From Adineta vaga (lineage: Eukaryota; Rotifera), in the NCBI GenBank assembly GCA_021613535.1, contig CP075494.1:11036001-11100000 (forward strand): 64,000 nt of DNA, given 5' to 3'. Positions 13,675 to 30,281 of the stretch are shown piece by piece. Both the position numbers and the translations under genes were made by a program. The notes beneath the pieces were generated by a model. The model was not told the origin of the DNA. It saw nothing but the letters and a program-made list of their open reading frames with translations, and did no database searches. The stretch's first letter is position 1. Every line of letters starts with the position of its first letter.

Positions 13675-14821
13675 TCATATCAATGGTAAATTATCTAATG
13701 GACATTGTGTTGAAAATTCTTTGAGATATGTTTCAATACAATTTATATGAAATATATGATTACATGGTAGTATTTTTAATTGCTGTCCAAGAAGATATCC
13801 TTCCATACAGATTATACAGTGATCATTTAAATGTGTTTCGTTAACATGAATTGTTTGAAGTTTATTGATAAGACTATTATCGAGCGTTTTACGTTGTACA
13901 CGTTCATCAAGTCGTAATAACATTTCATAATCATTAGGTGAACTAAAATAAGAATAGAAGAAATGAAATCTATTGAAAAGAAATTGATTCAAATACTTAC
14001 AGATCACGATTTTGCATATCGAGAAGAAAACTAATCATAGTATCATCGAATGTTGGTTCATTTGGAATAGTATGTTCATTGATTGTATAGTCACGAAATT
14101 GATTTGGAGGATTCGTAGCCGGCGGATGAACTACTGGTTGATTATGAGTATGACTATTGGCTGTTACTGTTACTTGTCGACGATTTTGAACTTCTTCATT
14201 AAATTTTTTAATTTCGATTGTTCGTGCTGATGGTGTAGAAAGAAAATGATATGATGGTGGATCAAGTTGAACTTGTTTAAATAAGCGATGATGTATATAT
14301 AATTGTTTATTATGTGAATTATATCGAATTGATTTCGCATATTTTGTTTTAATCTGACATTGTGCTTTGATTTTTTTATTTGAACGTTTTGAACGTTGAC
14401 ATGTTGTTTGTTCCAATTGATTAATCTCATTCAATTGTTTATAATTGAGATGTTTATTAAGATATTTTTCATCATTTTCATCATCAGAAGAATATTCATT
14501 ATGATCATTATCAACATCATCTGGCCAAATAAATTGAGCATAATAATCATCATCCAATCTAAATAGGAGAGAATTGTTTTTCAGAGAAAATCGTATGAAT
14601 AGTTTCGTAATAATCTACCCATGATTATCTTCAATTTCAGGTAATTCTGATGTTGATACAATACTATAATCATCTAAAATTGTTTCGTCTGTACTATTAT
14701 TACTATTTGATTGATTATAATGAGGCATCATATCTTCACTTGTTGACATCCAATCTACACAACTCTTCGTATTCACTGATGGATAAACAGGAAGTATTTC
14801 TACTTCACTATGCATCGCCAA
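13675..14821 (-). CDS. RING-H2 finger protein, probable E3 ubiquitin ligase
   Basis: Three exons (14821-14619, 14558-14001, 13942-13675) join to 342 residues. The first two thirds are acidic and low-complexity with a basic patch (CQRSKRSNKKIK), probably disordered. The C-terminal 45 residues form a RING-H2 finger: CIICME, then PCNHIFHINCIETYL, then CPLD. The spacing C-x2-C-x14-C-x-H-x3-H-x2-C-x10-C-P-L-D puts Asp at the last zinc ligand, as in RBX1, whose finger also ends in CPLDN. The domain order (long acidic linker, terminal RING-H2) fits RNF38/RNF44-type ligases in general layout, but no orthologue can be named. Two Met codons at the start are both possible. Confidence 0.8.
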
Positions 14822-15235
14822 GCCTCTATTACTGTTGTTTTCGTGTGAATTATTTTGATGAAAATATCACAGTTAAATAGAAGAATGATGAAATGTTCTT
14901 GCGTAATTTTGATGAGATATAAGAAATATTCAATGGTTAATAGAAGAGAAAAAAACCTGAGTTGGCTGACGTCATTATAATGAGTCATCGATACTTTTTT
15001 TAAGATGAAAAATAAAATATGTTACTTTTTTGTACAATTCAACGTGAAACACAAAAACAAATCGAAAAAGCAAAATTTCATTACAATAAACTGCTCGGCA
15101 GAGTTCAAAACAGAAGAAATAAACGATATGTACACAGAAAAAACGTGAATTTTTGAAACATGAATTTGTTATTTTGATCGAAGAAAAACAGAACAAATAT
15201 ATTCACTATCGAAATATAAAGATCACTGAATGAGA
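14822..15235. other. Intergenic, RING promoter and SIK 3' UTR
   Basis: AT-rich spacer between two minus-strand genes. Short open frames here lack coding character and were not called. Confidence 0.4.
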
Positions 15236-19491
<4,256 letters not shown>

Positions 19492-22066
19492 CTAGAGAGT
19501 AACGAGAAAATAAGGTATGAAATACACGTAATAGATGTCTCCGACGTCATCATTACATGACATCTATTTATTCTATCGTTTGATTAAATCGAACTAGCGA
19601 TGCGTTGTAAACAATAAAGAATAAAAAGTTTATGTATGAAAACGAAAACTCTGTAATTACTTTTGTCATATTATGAAAGAAAAAAATGTGCATATATGTT
19701 TGTTTGCGCATAATTTCCAAGTATACGTGCATATGTTTCTGCTGAAAAGGCAAATCAAAAGAGGAGAGAAAAAAAATGAGCAGAAAGACGTAGAAAAAGA
19801 GAAGAAAAACGGGTAAAATCTTTTCCTCTTTTTTTTGCTTTTTCTTCTTTTCAATATGGTTTAACAAAGAACAGTTCTCGAAAAAAGAAATATTCTCTTG
19901 TCGTTCTTTTGACACATATAGACACAGGAAAAACACCTAAGGATAGATTTAACAAGATTAAATATCATCGAGAAAACGACTCGAATCGTAAAGATACACC
20001 TACGTTCATCTGTAATCATATATCAATACGTTTTTGCTTTTCTTGAGCTTCAATCCAACTAATAATGTTATTTAAAATAAACAAAAAAAACTTGTCATTG
20101 TCCTCGTCTACAATCATTTGACAAGAGGAGTATATGTTGCTTAGCAAGTGATGAAACTTCAAATCACTCTCTTCTATTCAAAAACAGAAGTTCTTTTTAG
20201 ACAGATTAAAAAAATATCCGAACTAAAATATTAATGTTTATCCACGCAGAAGAAAGTTACAAATATTTTTTTGTTTAAAGATAAACAAACTGTACTTACT
20301 GCTTTTCTCGCATGATATCATTTATATAAAGCAATCGAGATATTGTCTTCAAACAAAAAAGTCATAGGTTAAAAAAGAAAACATTGTACTCATTGGCTAT
20401 GTCGGTCGAGAAATATAAAGTAATCACTATATTTCTAATTAACTGTGAAACTTTTCACCAACTTCTTGCGTAAATTGTGATAAGAAAACTAAATTTTTCC
20501 TAAGAGCTTCTAGTTTTTTTGTGACTTTTGAGTTGATTAAATAATGAACTTGGAGAACATCTAGATCACTTGAAAAAAATGAAAAATCTTATGGTCGAGT
20601 TCTCTTCTCCTTCTTCTACTACGATAGAATTGAATAAAAATGAAAAGGATATTTCTCGCGGTAAAAAACATTTTCGAAGGTCGATTTATCTGATTTGGCA
20701 TTTATGTATTTCTAATCTTCAACAAATGAATACATCGAACGCAAGAAGTATAAGATCATCAAGTTTGTTTGTAATGCACTGAGAGTACTAGAAAAAGAAA
20801 ATAAGGTCAATATATTTTTTTCGTCGATATTTTTTTGCTTTTTCTCTTTTTCTTTTCCTGTTACATCTCCGACTGTTTGTTGTGTTCGTTTATTCTCTTT
20901 TTCTGCGTTTTTCTCTTCTTCTTCTTCTTCTTCTTCTTCTGCTTCAATGTATGCACGCAAACACGCATACACACACAGACGAACCAAAGCACCATATTTT
21001 TCAACGACACAAAGGAATGATGTTGATGATGAAAAGCTTAACAGAGAATAGACAATAAGATGCGACTAAGCAAGGAAAGAGAGAAACGGGGGTGTTGACA
21101 CGCGCAATTATTTTAAAAGAACTTCTCGAAAACAATCAGGAAAAAACAACATGAACGAAGATGGCACTAACATCATTGCTTTTATCAAATTAAAAACAAA
21201 TTTTCTTGACGATAGACATTTAGATTAGAAGATTTAAATGTCATTTAGTTGCCCGATGAATAATAAACAGTCATTCAATGAAAAAACAAAGAATTAATTA
21301 GTTATTCCATCATTGAAATTTTCTATTTCATGAACAACAACTCGATTCAATTTGTAATAAACATGACATCAAACGGGGTCGCATTCTTTTTTTTAATTAT
21401 ATAAATTCTGATAGGGTTTATTTGATGTTATTAAAATACATGAATTTCAACAAAAGATCTTATCCGATTAAATCTGATTCTGTTTGACCTAATAGTTAAT
21501 TAATTTTTCTCGAGAAAAATCAATGTTAGTATAAGAAAAACAATCACTGAGGATTTAACATATTTCATTCATACATTTATCAAATGTTATTCTATGATAT
21601 ACTCGATGATAAATATTCTGTTGTTATTTTATATCAATAGTAAATAATGTCTGTTCACTGCATAAACTCTCCAGCTTTCTTGAGTTTGATAAATCTCGGG
21701 AGATGTAATTTCAAACCATCACGTGGCTCACATGTGATCAAGTCAAAATTCTCTTTATAGTACTCTTCACTCTGGATCTCCTAAGTGTTCTATTTCTTTC
21801 TGCATGTATATGGTTATTAAGACTTGAATGTGTGCTTCTTCTCTCGATATTTCGAGCTATCTCATATGGTATTGATATATTTGAAATGAGATTCTGAATA
21901 ATTTATACTTTGATTTGAATATATAATACGTTGTTCTCTTGTATTTCAATCGAGTGATGTGTTTTCGTTATTCATTAAAGAGAATACAAGAACAATTGCG
22001 TTTAGTTTTTAATCTGACAACAAGAAGAAGGAACGAGAAAAGAATTTTATCGCAGTTTTGTTTTTT
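19492..22066. other. 2.6-kb intergenic region upstream of SIK
   Basis: No convincing exon on either strand. The SIK side probably holds its promoter and 5' UTR. It contains CT/GA-rich tracts (19740-19850, 20825-20990) and a (TTC)n microsatellite. Open frames up to about 120 codons here are simple-sequence translations (F/K-rich) with no family resemblance. Confidence 0.5.
20914..20940 (+). repeat. (TTC)n microsatellite
   Basis: About nine tandem TTC/CTT units in non-coding sequence. It generates an artificial poly-Glu frame on the minus strand. Confidence 0.9.
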
Positions 22067-25000
22067 CTAAGGTGATATTTGATATTCTTGAAATGGTTGA
22101 ATACGATATTGAACAAGTGATTCAAGAAACCTAGGTAAAAAGAACAAAACAAAAAGCAAGTAGAAGAAATGAAATCTCTTTCTTTTCGTTCATATTTACC
22201 ATTCAGGAGTAAGAAAATGAATACCAGAATTGATACATTTTTCATACATTTCACGTCGATTAATAAGATATTCCTTTTCGCAAAGAACAATACGTGTAAT
22301 ACCTGGTTGTAAACGAGAAAAGTGAGAATCGGTTGTATGTTTAGCACCAGATAATTGAACTAATTCAATTAATTCTTCATTATTCATCATTTCTTGACAT
22401 CCATTACATTTTAACATGATAGAAAAATGTTCTAATAAAAGGTTTTTCGGTAGATTATTTGGTAAAATACTTTGTCGACTTCGTTGCATACCTATAAAAA
22501 GCAAAGTTTCATTCAAACAAAATCAAACTTTATCATCAATTACAAACCATTATGATCAGATGAAAGTGTTAAATCACCTTGAATTTCAAATGATTTCTCA
22601 TTGATAAGTCGATTGGCTTCTAGACAAGCTTCAATCCATCGATATGTAACAATATACATATGACGAGCAACAGATTGAATAACTTTCTTCGATAATGGAC
22701 AAACAAGTGTTTCACCTTCTTCTTCGTCGGTTATTAAATGTGTCGTTGTTTCATCGACAACATTACATAATTCAATTTGAAATTTTGAACAAAAATCCTT
22801 GACACGTGCCTAAAGGTAAATGAGATAATACATACTACAACATCTTATTGACCTCAATTTGAAAATGCCTGTAACAAAGTTGTTCATTAAAAACTAAGTA
22901 CTTTCATTTCAGGATTATTTTGCCTTTCCGCTCATGATAATCGTTCTAGAGACATGACATTTGTTTTGTGACATATTTCTGTCAATAACATATGCACGTC
23001 ATAGACTTTTTTTAATTATAGTATCATTTTATCTTTTCTTACCATTTGATCATCATCTAAACAAGTTGTTGTAATAATAGTTTCTCTTTCTTTGTCGTCG
23101 TCGTCATCATCATCTTCAGTTTTAATACCATTCAATGAATATTCATAATTACTAGTTCGTTTTAGATTGTTGCTTGTTGTGACATGTGGTGATGGAGTAA
23201 TAATTCGTACCGTTCGATCTGATATCAATTCAGAATCAGTCATAACAGAGATTTTTGTTGATGTTAGAGTCGTTTGATCAGCTGTCGATGGATTACATTG
23301 TACACCAATTGAACGACAACTAACACCATTAAATAAAGGTATAGATCGATTTCCTAAAATTTCATTGAATATTATTATAAATTTCAATAGAATGTCTTAC
23401 CTTTTCGATTATCATATGATAAATGTTCATCACCTTCATCTTCTTCATCATCATTATCATCTGCAGTATCAAATGAATGTCGTAATTTTGCTTGTCGACG
23501 CCGAAGAATAGCTCGTGCGTTATTAAACCATGTTGTTACTTGATCATACGTAATTGATGATTGTTTAGCTAACTGTATCTTTTCATGATTACTTGGATAT
23601 GGATGTGTACGATGTTCTCGAAGCCATTTTTTTAAATAAGCTTAAGTTAAAATAAAAAAGTAAAAACTATAATGTCATGATAGAAATGTTCATACTTGTA
23701 GGAAATTTTTCTCGACTAGCTGAAAGTGCATTGATTAATGTATGATCAATATGTGTACCAAAAGTATCTTCTTCAACTGCTGAGGACTGTTCTTGTTTAA
23801 TATGTATATCTTCATCTAAAGAAAAAAGAATGTCCATTTGAAAGAAGAAGAAGAAGAAAATAAACGAACCTGAAATACTATAACTGTTAGATATATTATC
23901 GGTTTGTAATTCTTCTTGTTGATTATAATCATAATCCATAGATTCATCTTTAACATTCGAAACAAGATCTTTATCAAAATTGATATTGTGAACGTCTAAA
24001 AAGGAAATCAAAGAAATTTTCGACAATATTGAAAAGCTTTCGCTTAAAAAAAAAACTTGAAATATAGGAAAATAATTGTATATAATCAATTACCTGGTGT
24101 TTCATCGAGCGATGAACTACTATTAGCTCTTGCCGTCAACATTGTGCCTGTACTGATCATATTTGTTGCCATTGTAGGTGCTGTATTAGGTTTTCCATTA
24201 AGTTTAATAAAATGTTTTCGACACAATTCATTTCGTTGTGCAGCAATGAAACATCCTGGCAAAGAACAAATTGTTCGCCATACAACTCCATCAAATTTTT
24301 TTCTTGAACCATTTTCCATTTCAATAATGTCACCTTTATTTGGATGTTCAATATTGACCGATGGGGGAATAACGGCAATCGATAGACGACGATTAGGTTT
24401 TGGTACAAAACTTTTACTGATTATATCAAATGTTGGCACTTGAGATAAATTACCGGATAATGGAGAACTTGGTCGATGACGTTTACGTGATGATGAAGAA
24501 ATCACAGGTTGTTTTTGTGGAATCGATGGTGAAATAAATAATTCTTGTTCATCTTGAGGTAATGATTGAGTTATAGTATTGAAACGATGTTCATTATAAT
24601 GATGAGGACATAAACTAAAGTTATATTGATATTCATTGAAAGAAATCAAGTTATAAACAAAAATACACACCCATTCTGATATTCAAGACTACCATGTACA
24701 ACAACAGTACAAGAAGGTTTAGCACAAATACGTCGATATTGTCGTCCATCATATTTCTTTCGAACGCCATTTGGTAAAGCAATAATATCACCTTTTGTTG
24801 GCTCTTTTTGTTCAGATAAAACTGAATCAATCACGGGTAATTCATTGTCACTTTTGGAGAGTTTACGCTTTTTCGATGCAGCTAAATGTGGTTTACATAA
24901 ACCTTGACTCTGAGTATAATACGTACAATTCGGCTTTGAACACATTCGACGCCATGATGAACCATTATATTTTTTTCTTGTACCATCACTTAAATGTATA

Positions 25001-25230
25001 ATATCACCTGTATTTGCTGTTGTTGGTAAAGACATTTCTTCTCGATAGATTCGATTATCAAATGAAATACTTTTATGTGGTTTTAATGAACGAATGCGAT
25101 TAGAATTATTGATATTATTACGAGGAGATGCATTATTATTCGTATAAGATGCAGATGTTAAAGGTAAAATACGTTCAGATAAAGAAAGAAGATCATCATC
25201 TTCATTAACATTCATTTCTTGATTCATCAT
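22067..25230 (-). CDS. Cys/His repeat - TALE homeodomain - tandem BRCT protein
   Basis: Nine exons (25230-24671, 24614-24094, 23995-23870, 23815-23696, 23640-23401, 23353-23043, 22809-22548, 22491-22200, 22130-22067) join in phase to 831 residues. Residues 75-115, 147-192 and 281-321 are three repeats of GDII-x4-G-x-RKK[YF]-x-G-x-x-[WY]-R with C-x4-C-x9/14-C-x2-H, probably zinc-binding. Residues about 432-500 form a TALE homeodomain: YLKKWLREHRTHPYPS, WFNNAR at 480-485, with the three-residue HPYP loop. An IKQE SUMO-like site precedes it. From about 612 come two BRCT domains: TTTCLDDDQM, then THLIT, WIEACLE and FEIQGDL, then a second unit ending HFLTPEWFLESLVQYRIQPF. This resembles BRCA1/BARD1 BRCTs; Thr619 and Lys668 align with BRCA1 phosphopeptide contacts. 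Probably a nuclear DNA-binding, phosphopeptide-reading regulator (inference). I know of no family with this architecture. Confidence 0.82.
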
Positions 25231-27792
25231 AAATAAGTTTAAATAGAAATTTGTATCGAATGCATACGATACCCTTCAAACATTTGTTGACAAACAAGTA
25301 AGTAACTCGTCCTATCTGCCAGATCAAACGGTCAAACTTATCAACCAATTGAACTTAATCATGCGGTTTTTCATTTTGACGACAACGACATTGAGCGACC
25401 TCTATCGACACTATGTCAGTATCGAATCATTTCATATATTTCAAAAGTTCACATTCGAATTAAGCCCTCATCGGAAGCTTTTGTGCAAATAGAACAAAGA
25501 AAACCTTTTTAATATTAGTCTATGAGATACTATGATCAAATGCATTCTTGAGGAGAGACAACAATAATGATTTGTTTTCATACTTTCTAAACTTTATATA
25601 TGCATCCATAAAGAAATCAAGTGTTTTATACTAGAGAGAATTTTTTTCCTGTCAATTATAACCTTTTGAATAGCAGTAGAAATATGACAACTAGAATAAT
25701 AAACTTCTTACATAGAAGTAAATATTTGACGAATATGAATCAGTATAGATTATTATAAGATTAAAAACGATGTTAAATGACGCGTTTTTCTTTTGATAAG
25801 TGGCATATAGTTGACGTATATAAATGAGGTGATTATCTGACGAAGTTTTATATAAATATATGTATATCGTATGAAGTTGTTATTTGCTTTACTCATTTCG
25901 AAAATAAGAGTTTTCAATCTCTCATAATCATCAAAGGTCATATTGAGCTCTTTTCAGTTCGAACCGAGTTATTTAAAACGTATGAATCATGCCATTTGAC
26001 TTTCTCGTTGCCATTTATTGTTTAATATTGGTATTATTTTCTTTCTTAATTAAATATATTGTAATCATTTCCAACAATTCTTATATTATTAGACTAAAGC
26101 CACATTTGAAAGAGAGAATATCTGTTTTATTCTGATCACGTATCGAATATATATATATTTGGATGAAATGAATTAATCTTGATAACAAATAAATAAATAA
26201 TATGTTCGTTTCTATTCAATTAGATTCGATCTTTCATTTTTCTTCGTAGCAAAAAAAAGTCACATATGCGCTTCTCCCTCGATCTTTCCATGACTTTCTT
26301 TCCGCTATCTATAGATAAAAAAAGAAAATGCTTATATCATTCACACATGTTTGAAGATTAATCATCTATTGATAGATTTTTATTCATCCTTACGTCGTTT
26401 CGGAAGCACATTATATTCATTCACTATATAATGTATGTTTATTTATCTAAGAGGATCTTATTGAAATTCTGATATGATTTGTCTTAGAAAAGAAAAACAA
26501 CTTAAATAATAATCGATTTTTGTTATTCATCAAGCGCGTGTTATAGATTTTAAAGTCTATTAATACGAAAAACGATAAACGATATCGTTATTGTTAATTG
26601 TCAATTAAATCCAATGTCTATATTTATCTACTCGTACAAAGTTTCTTTTTGTTGTTATTGTTATTAAAACTAAGCTTGATAATGAAAAAAGTGAAATTAT
26701 ATCTTTTGTCTGACAGAAATCTGAGATCATGTATTAGAATTGTTACGTTATAGCTTATTTTTCGAAATGATCTAAAATTTAATAACAATAGAGAAAAAAG
26801 AAAATTCTAAAAGAATGAATAAATTTATATGAGATACTATTGAATCAGAATAAAAATCGATAAGATTCGCTTTTTATTCTACAGACGAGAGAGAAATATT
26901 TGATAGGAATGTTTTTATGTTTGATTATTGATTTCATGTGATATTAATCGCATGAATAGGACTTGATCGCGACCTCGAATCTGTAAATAAACAATAATAA
27001 TTATAGTTTAGTCGAAGTATAAAAAGATGTATATTATTGTATTTTTTTGTCCCTGAATTTCTTCATCTTGGCAACGTTTGACATTTGATCGACGACAATG
27101 TATATATACATATATATAGAACTAGCAACAGTATTTGTTCTCCTTAGGTTTTTTTGTTTCTCTTCTGCTCTTAATAAATCTTTCTTTTTTCTTCTTCTTC
27201 TTCGCTGTTCTTTTATGTTGAATTTCTGTTCGTTCTGATAATGGAGAAAAGTCGAACAATTCTATGCAGTACGAGTGTATACATAGCGAAGAAGATCTTG
27301 TAATCGCATGGAGAGAAAAAATCGGAAGAGAGACATGCGGTTGTATTCTTTGCCGACTAATAAATAGTACCGGCTGTTGTGTTCGTTCCTACAAAATTCT
27401 TTTTTCTTCATTTTTTTTTTACATATTTGCATTTAGCACGTCAATGTTTCTCTAGTTGAGTACATCCTTTCTATTCCATCATTCACAAAAAATTGATGAT
27501 TTGTTTCTTTTCAATCACATTCGATACTGACATCTACCTACAGAAGAATCCTTATTAAATTAGATCGCACAAAAATTCAAGTAATGAACAGTTAAGTGAA
27601 TTGTTGAGTAGCAGTTTTTGCAAAATAAAATGACAAGAATTTCAATGAATGTTTATTCATTGATCGATTGATTGATTGATTGATCTCTAAGAATTGAAAT
27701 CAATGATTCATCATGACTTTTTTTTTGTTTATCTATCTATTTGTGATGTCTGTTTTCTTTTTTTCTTCTTCTATAGAATAGAATGTAATGTA
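25231..27792. other. 2.6-kb divergent intergenic region
   Basis: Lies head-to-head between the homeodomain-BRCT gene and the SQD2-like gene. No exon was recognised. It contains AT runs (TATATATATA near 26148-26158 and around 27101-27118), CT tracts near 27180-27200, and a GATT microsatellite. It may hold long 5' UTR introns or enhancers, but nothing specific was identified. Confidence 0.45.
27662..27685 (+). repeat. (GATT)n microsatellite
   Basis: Roughly five tandem GATT/GATC units about 110 bp before the SQD2-like start codon. Confidence 0.85.
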
Positions 27793-30281
27793 ATGTTATC
27801 TTCATTTGCAACTGCATCATCTTCTTCATCTTCCTCTCCGTACGAAACTCCAACATCTTGGTGGAAAATTAATTTCATAAGTGGTTCATGTGCAGCTGCA
27901 GCTACAACTCTTCTTCCATCATCTCCTTCTTTAACGCAAGATTCATTAACGTTTACGACGAATACCGATCATTATCATCAATGTGAGTAACTGAAAGAAA
28001 GAAAAAAGAAAAATTGGTAATCATAACTCAGTATGTAGAATGATGACAACGTATTTTTCTATACATATATCGTTGCTGTACAACACAATCACGCATTTCG
28101 TGCGAAGAAGTATTTATTGTACGACAGAAAGCAAAAAGAAGAACGAGAGAAAAAAACGAAGAAGAAAAAGAAAAGAAAAAAAGAATTGATTTCATCTCTC
28201 GAATACTCATTTCATAAGAATATATGACGAAGACGAATGAATAAAATGTCTCTTACTATTTTTTATTTGCATTGATTTATTCAACTTCATTTATTTTGAG
28301 ATATATTTTACCTTGCTTACTCATTTATATTCAATGATTAGCAACGGAGGTATACTTCTAATTAAAAGACAAACAACTGTTTTTGATGATAATAAACATA
28401 TTTTCTTCTTCTTCTTTTTCGAATAGCTCATACAAATGGTTTTGTCCATAATGAAAATGACGAATCATTACGAGTACTTATTTTTGCTGAAAGTTTTCCT
28501 TCATTTACAAGTGGTATAACACGTCGATTTAAAGAAATTATTCGACGTTTAGCAAAACGAAATCATTACATTCATGTAATTACTGGTTGTACAGTAAGTT
28601 AAAGAAAAATTCAAAGCATTCTTAAATGTTTTATTTGCATATCTTTAACTTGAATAAACCTTGTTTTATTTTGTTTCTATTTAGAATGCCTTAACATGGG
28701 TTGAAGGAAACGATATACTTAAAAAATATGTTACATTTTCAGTTTTACCATCAACAGAATTTACAAATAAAATCGATTGTGCTTGTCCATTTCTTTTTCC
28801 TAATGTACGTATTTATACGAACGAATATTTGTGCATTCATGCGTTGAAACTGCCGTATTGTGGTTTTATACGAATGATCGAAAGCAAAGTAGATAAATTT
28901 AGTAAAAGCAAGGTCAATCTTTCCCCCCGCTTTTTTTTGGATACAGTACATAAAACTAAAGTACGATGGAAAAAGAAAAGAAAAGATAAACATCTTAACA
29001 TTCAATGAGTAGAGAATGTGTTGAGAAGAAAAAGAATGAATAATATTTATTTTCAAGATAAAAATATTTGAAGAGAGAAAACAATCGATTGTTTTACTTT
29101 AGCCAACTGTGTATTCAGCCGTTCGTCGATTTGCGCCTGATGTTGTTCATATTGTTGAACAAACTCCAGCAGCAATGTTATGTGGTGCCATTGTGAAATC
29201 TTTGAATATCCCAATTGTTTGGTCATCACATACTAATATTGATTTTTATCTCTCGACATACATTCGGTCCTATGCAGTTGCTATGACTCGACGTTTATAT
29301 CAATTGATTCGTTTGAAACATTTAATTTATTCCTCAGTGAATTTAACAGTTAGTAAAGATTTTGCTGATTTTATGGAACATACAGGGGTACAAAAACCAG
29401 TTATTGTATGGAAAACGGGTGTTGATTCCGAATTATTTAATCCGATTCGACGTTCACGTTCAATGCGTTATCGAATGTTTGGAACATATAATAATTTTAG
29501 TGAAGAAGAAATGGATTCAATAACATTATTTCTTTGTGTTGGTCGAATATCTCCGGAGAAGAATTTCGAATTTTTATCACTTGTATTAGATCGTATTCCG
29601 GAGCAAACATTTCTTTGTATTATTGGTGATGGTCCATATCGACAGGCACTTGAACCAATTTTTCCGAAAGATCGTGTCAACTTTTTTGGTTATCTGGGAG
29701 GTGAAGAATTAGCAAGTGCCTATGCAAGTGCTGATTATTTTCTTTATGCATCCGTGAGTGAAACATTTGGACAAGTTTATTTGGAAGCAATGGCGAGTGG
29801 TACACCAGTTATTGCTGCTGAAGGTGGACAATTAAAGGAATTTTTTGTTAATGGTGAACATGGATATTTATGGACGCCAGATAGTTTAGAATCAGCTGAA
29901 GAAGCTGTACGTGATGCCATGAAAGATAGAAAATATCTTTCGATAAAAGCTCGACAACAAGCATTAAAACATTCATGGGATTCAGCTAGCGAACAATTAA
30001 ATGATATTTATTATGATGCAGTTCGACGAAGTCGTCAGAAAGATGAGAAGAAAACAATGAATATCTTTACTATTGGAGTACGATTATTTTATTATGGACT
30101 CAATTGGTTAATATTAATGACACTTGCATTACTTTTCATGGCACCATTTGTAAAAGTTTCATCACCAAAACCAAGTGCTACACAAAGGAATGATCGAAAT
30201 AATAATCCATGTTATCAAAATCAACATAATTCAGTAGTGACAAAAGAATTCTCTTCTTCTTGTTCTTCTTCTTCTTCTTGA
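27793..30281 (+). CDS. SQD2-like: SQD2-like GT4 glycosyltransferase, candidate horizontal transfer
   Basis: A family-4 glycosyltransferase resembling plant and algal SQD2, which transfers sulfoquinovose from UDP-sulfoquinovose to diacylglycerol. Four exons (27793-27982, 28427-28593, 28685-28804, 29103-30281) give 551 residues. The N-lobe has RVLIFAESFPSFTSGITRRF, then FAPDVVHIVEQTPAAMLCGA and VWSSHTNIDFYLSTYI. The C-lobe has KTGVDSELFNP, CVGRISPEKNFEF, IGDGPYRQALE and SETFGQVYLEAMASGTPVIAA, the GT4 E-x7-E motif. A C-terminal transmembrane helix (WLILMTLALLFMAPFVKV) and a poly-Ser tail follow. The N-terminal 70 residues are Ser/Thr-rich. The start was chosen at the Met after the acceptor-like CTTCTATAG; an upstream in-frame Met exists. 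The real acceptor may be another nucleotide-sugar user, since animals are not known to make sulfolipid. Confidence 0.85.

Noticed and set aside
19568-19936. Open frames in the region upstream of SIK (also 20712-20987 and 20835-21020)
   Set aside because: Phe-, Lys- or Glu-rich translations of CT/GA simple sequence; no homology, no splice structure.
22067-25230. Reading this locus as two genes, a homeodomain protein and a separate BRCT protein
   Set aside because: Phases match at all eight introns, the total is a multiple of three, and the first BRCT strand lies in the exon upstream of the supposed boundary. RNA evidence could still overturn this.
27264-27455. Small Cys-containing ORF upstream of the SQD2-like gene
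   Set aside because: No signal peptide, no conserved spacing and AT-rich non-coding composition.
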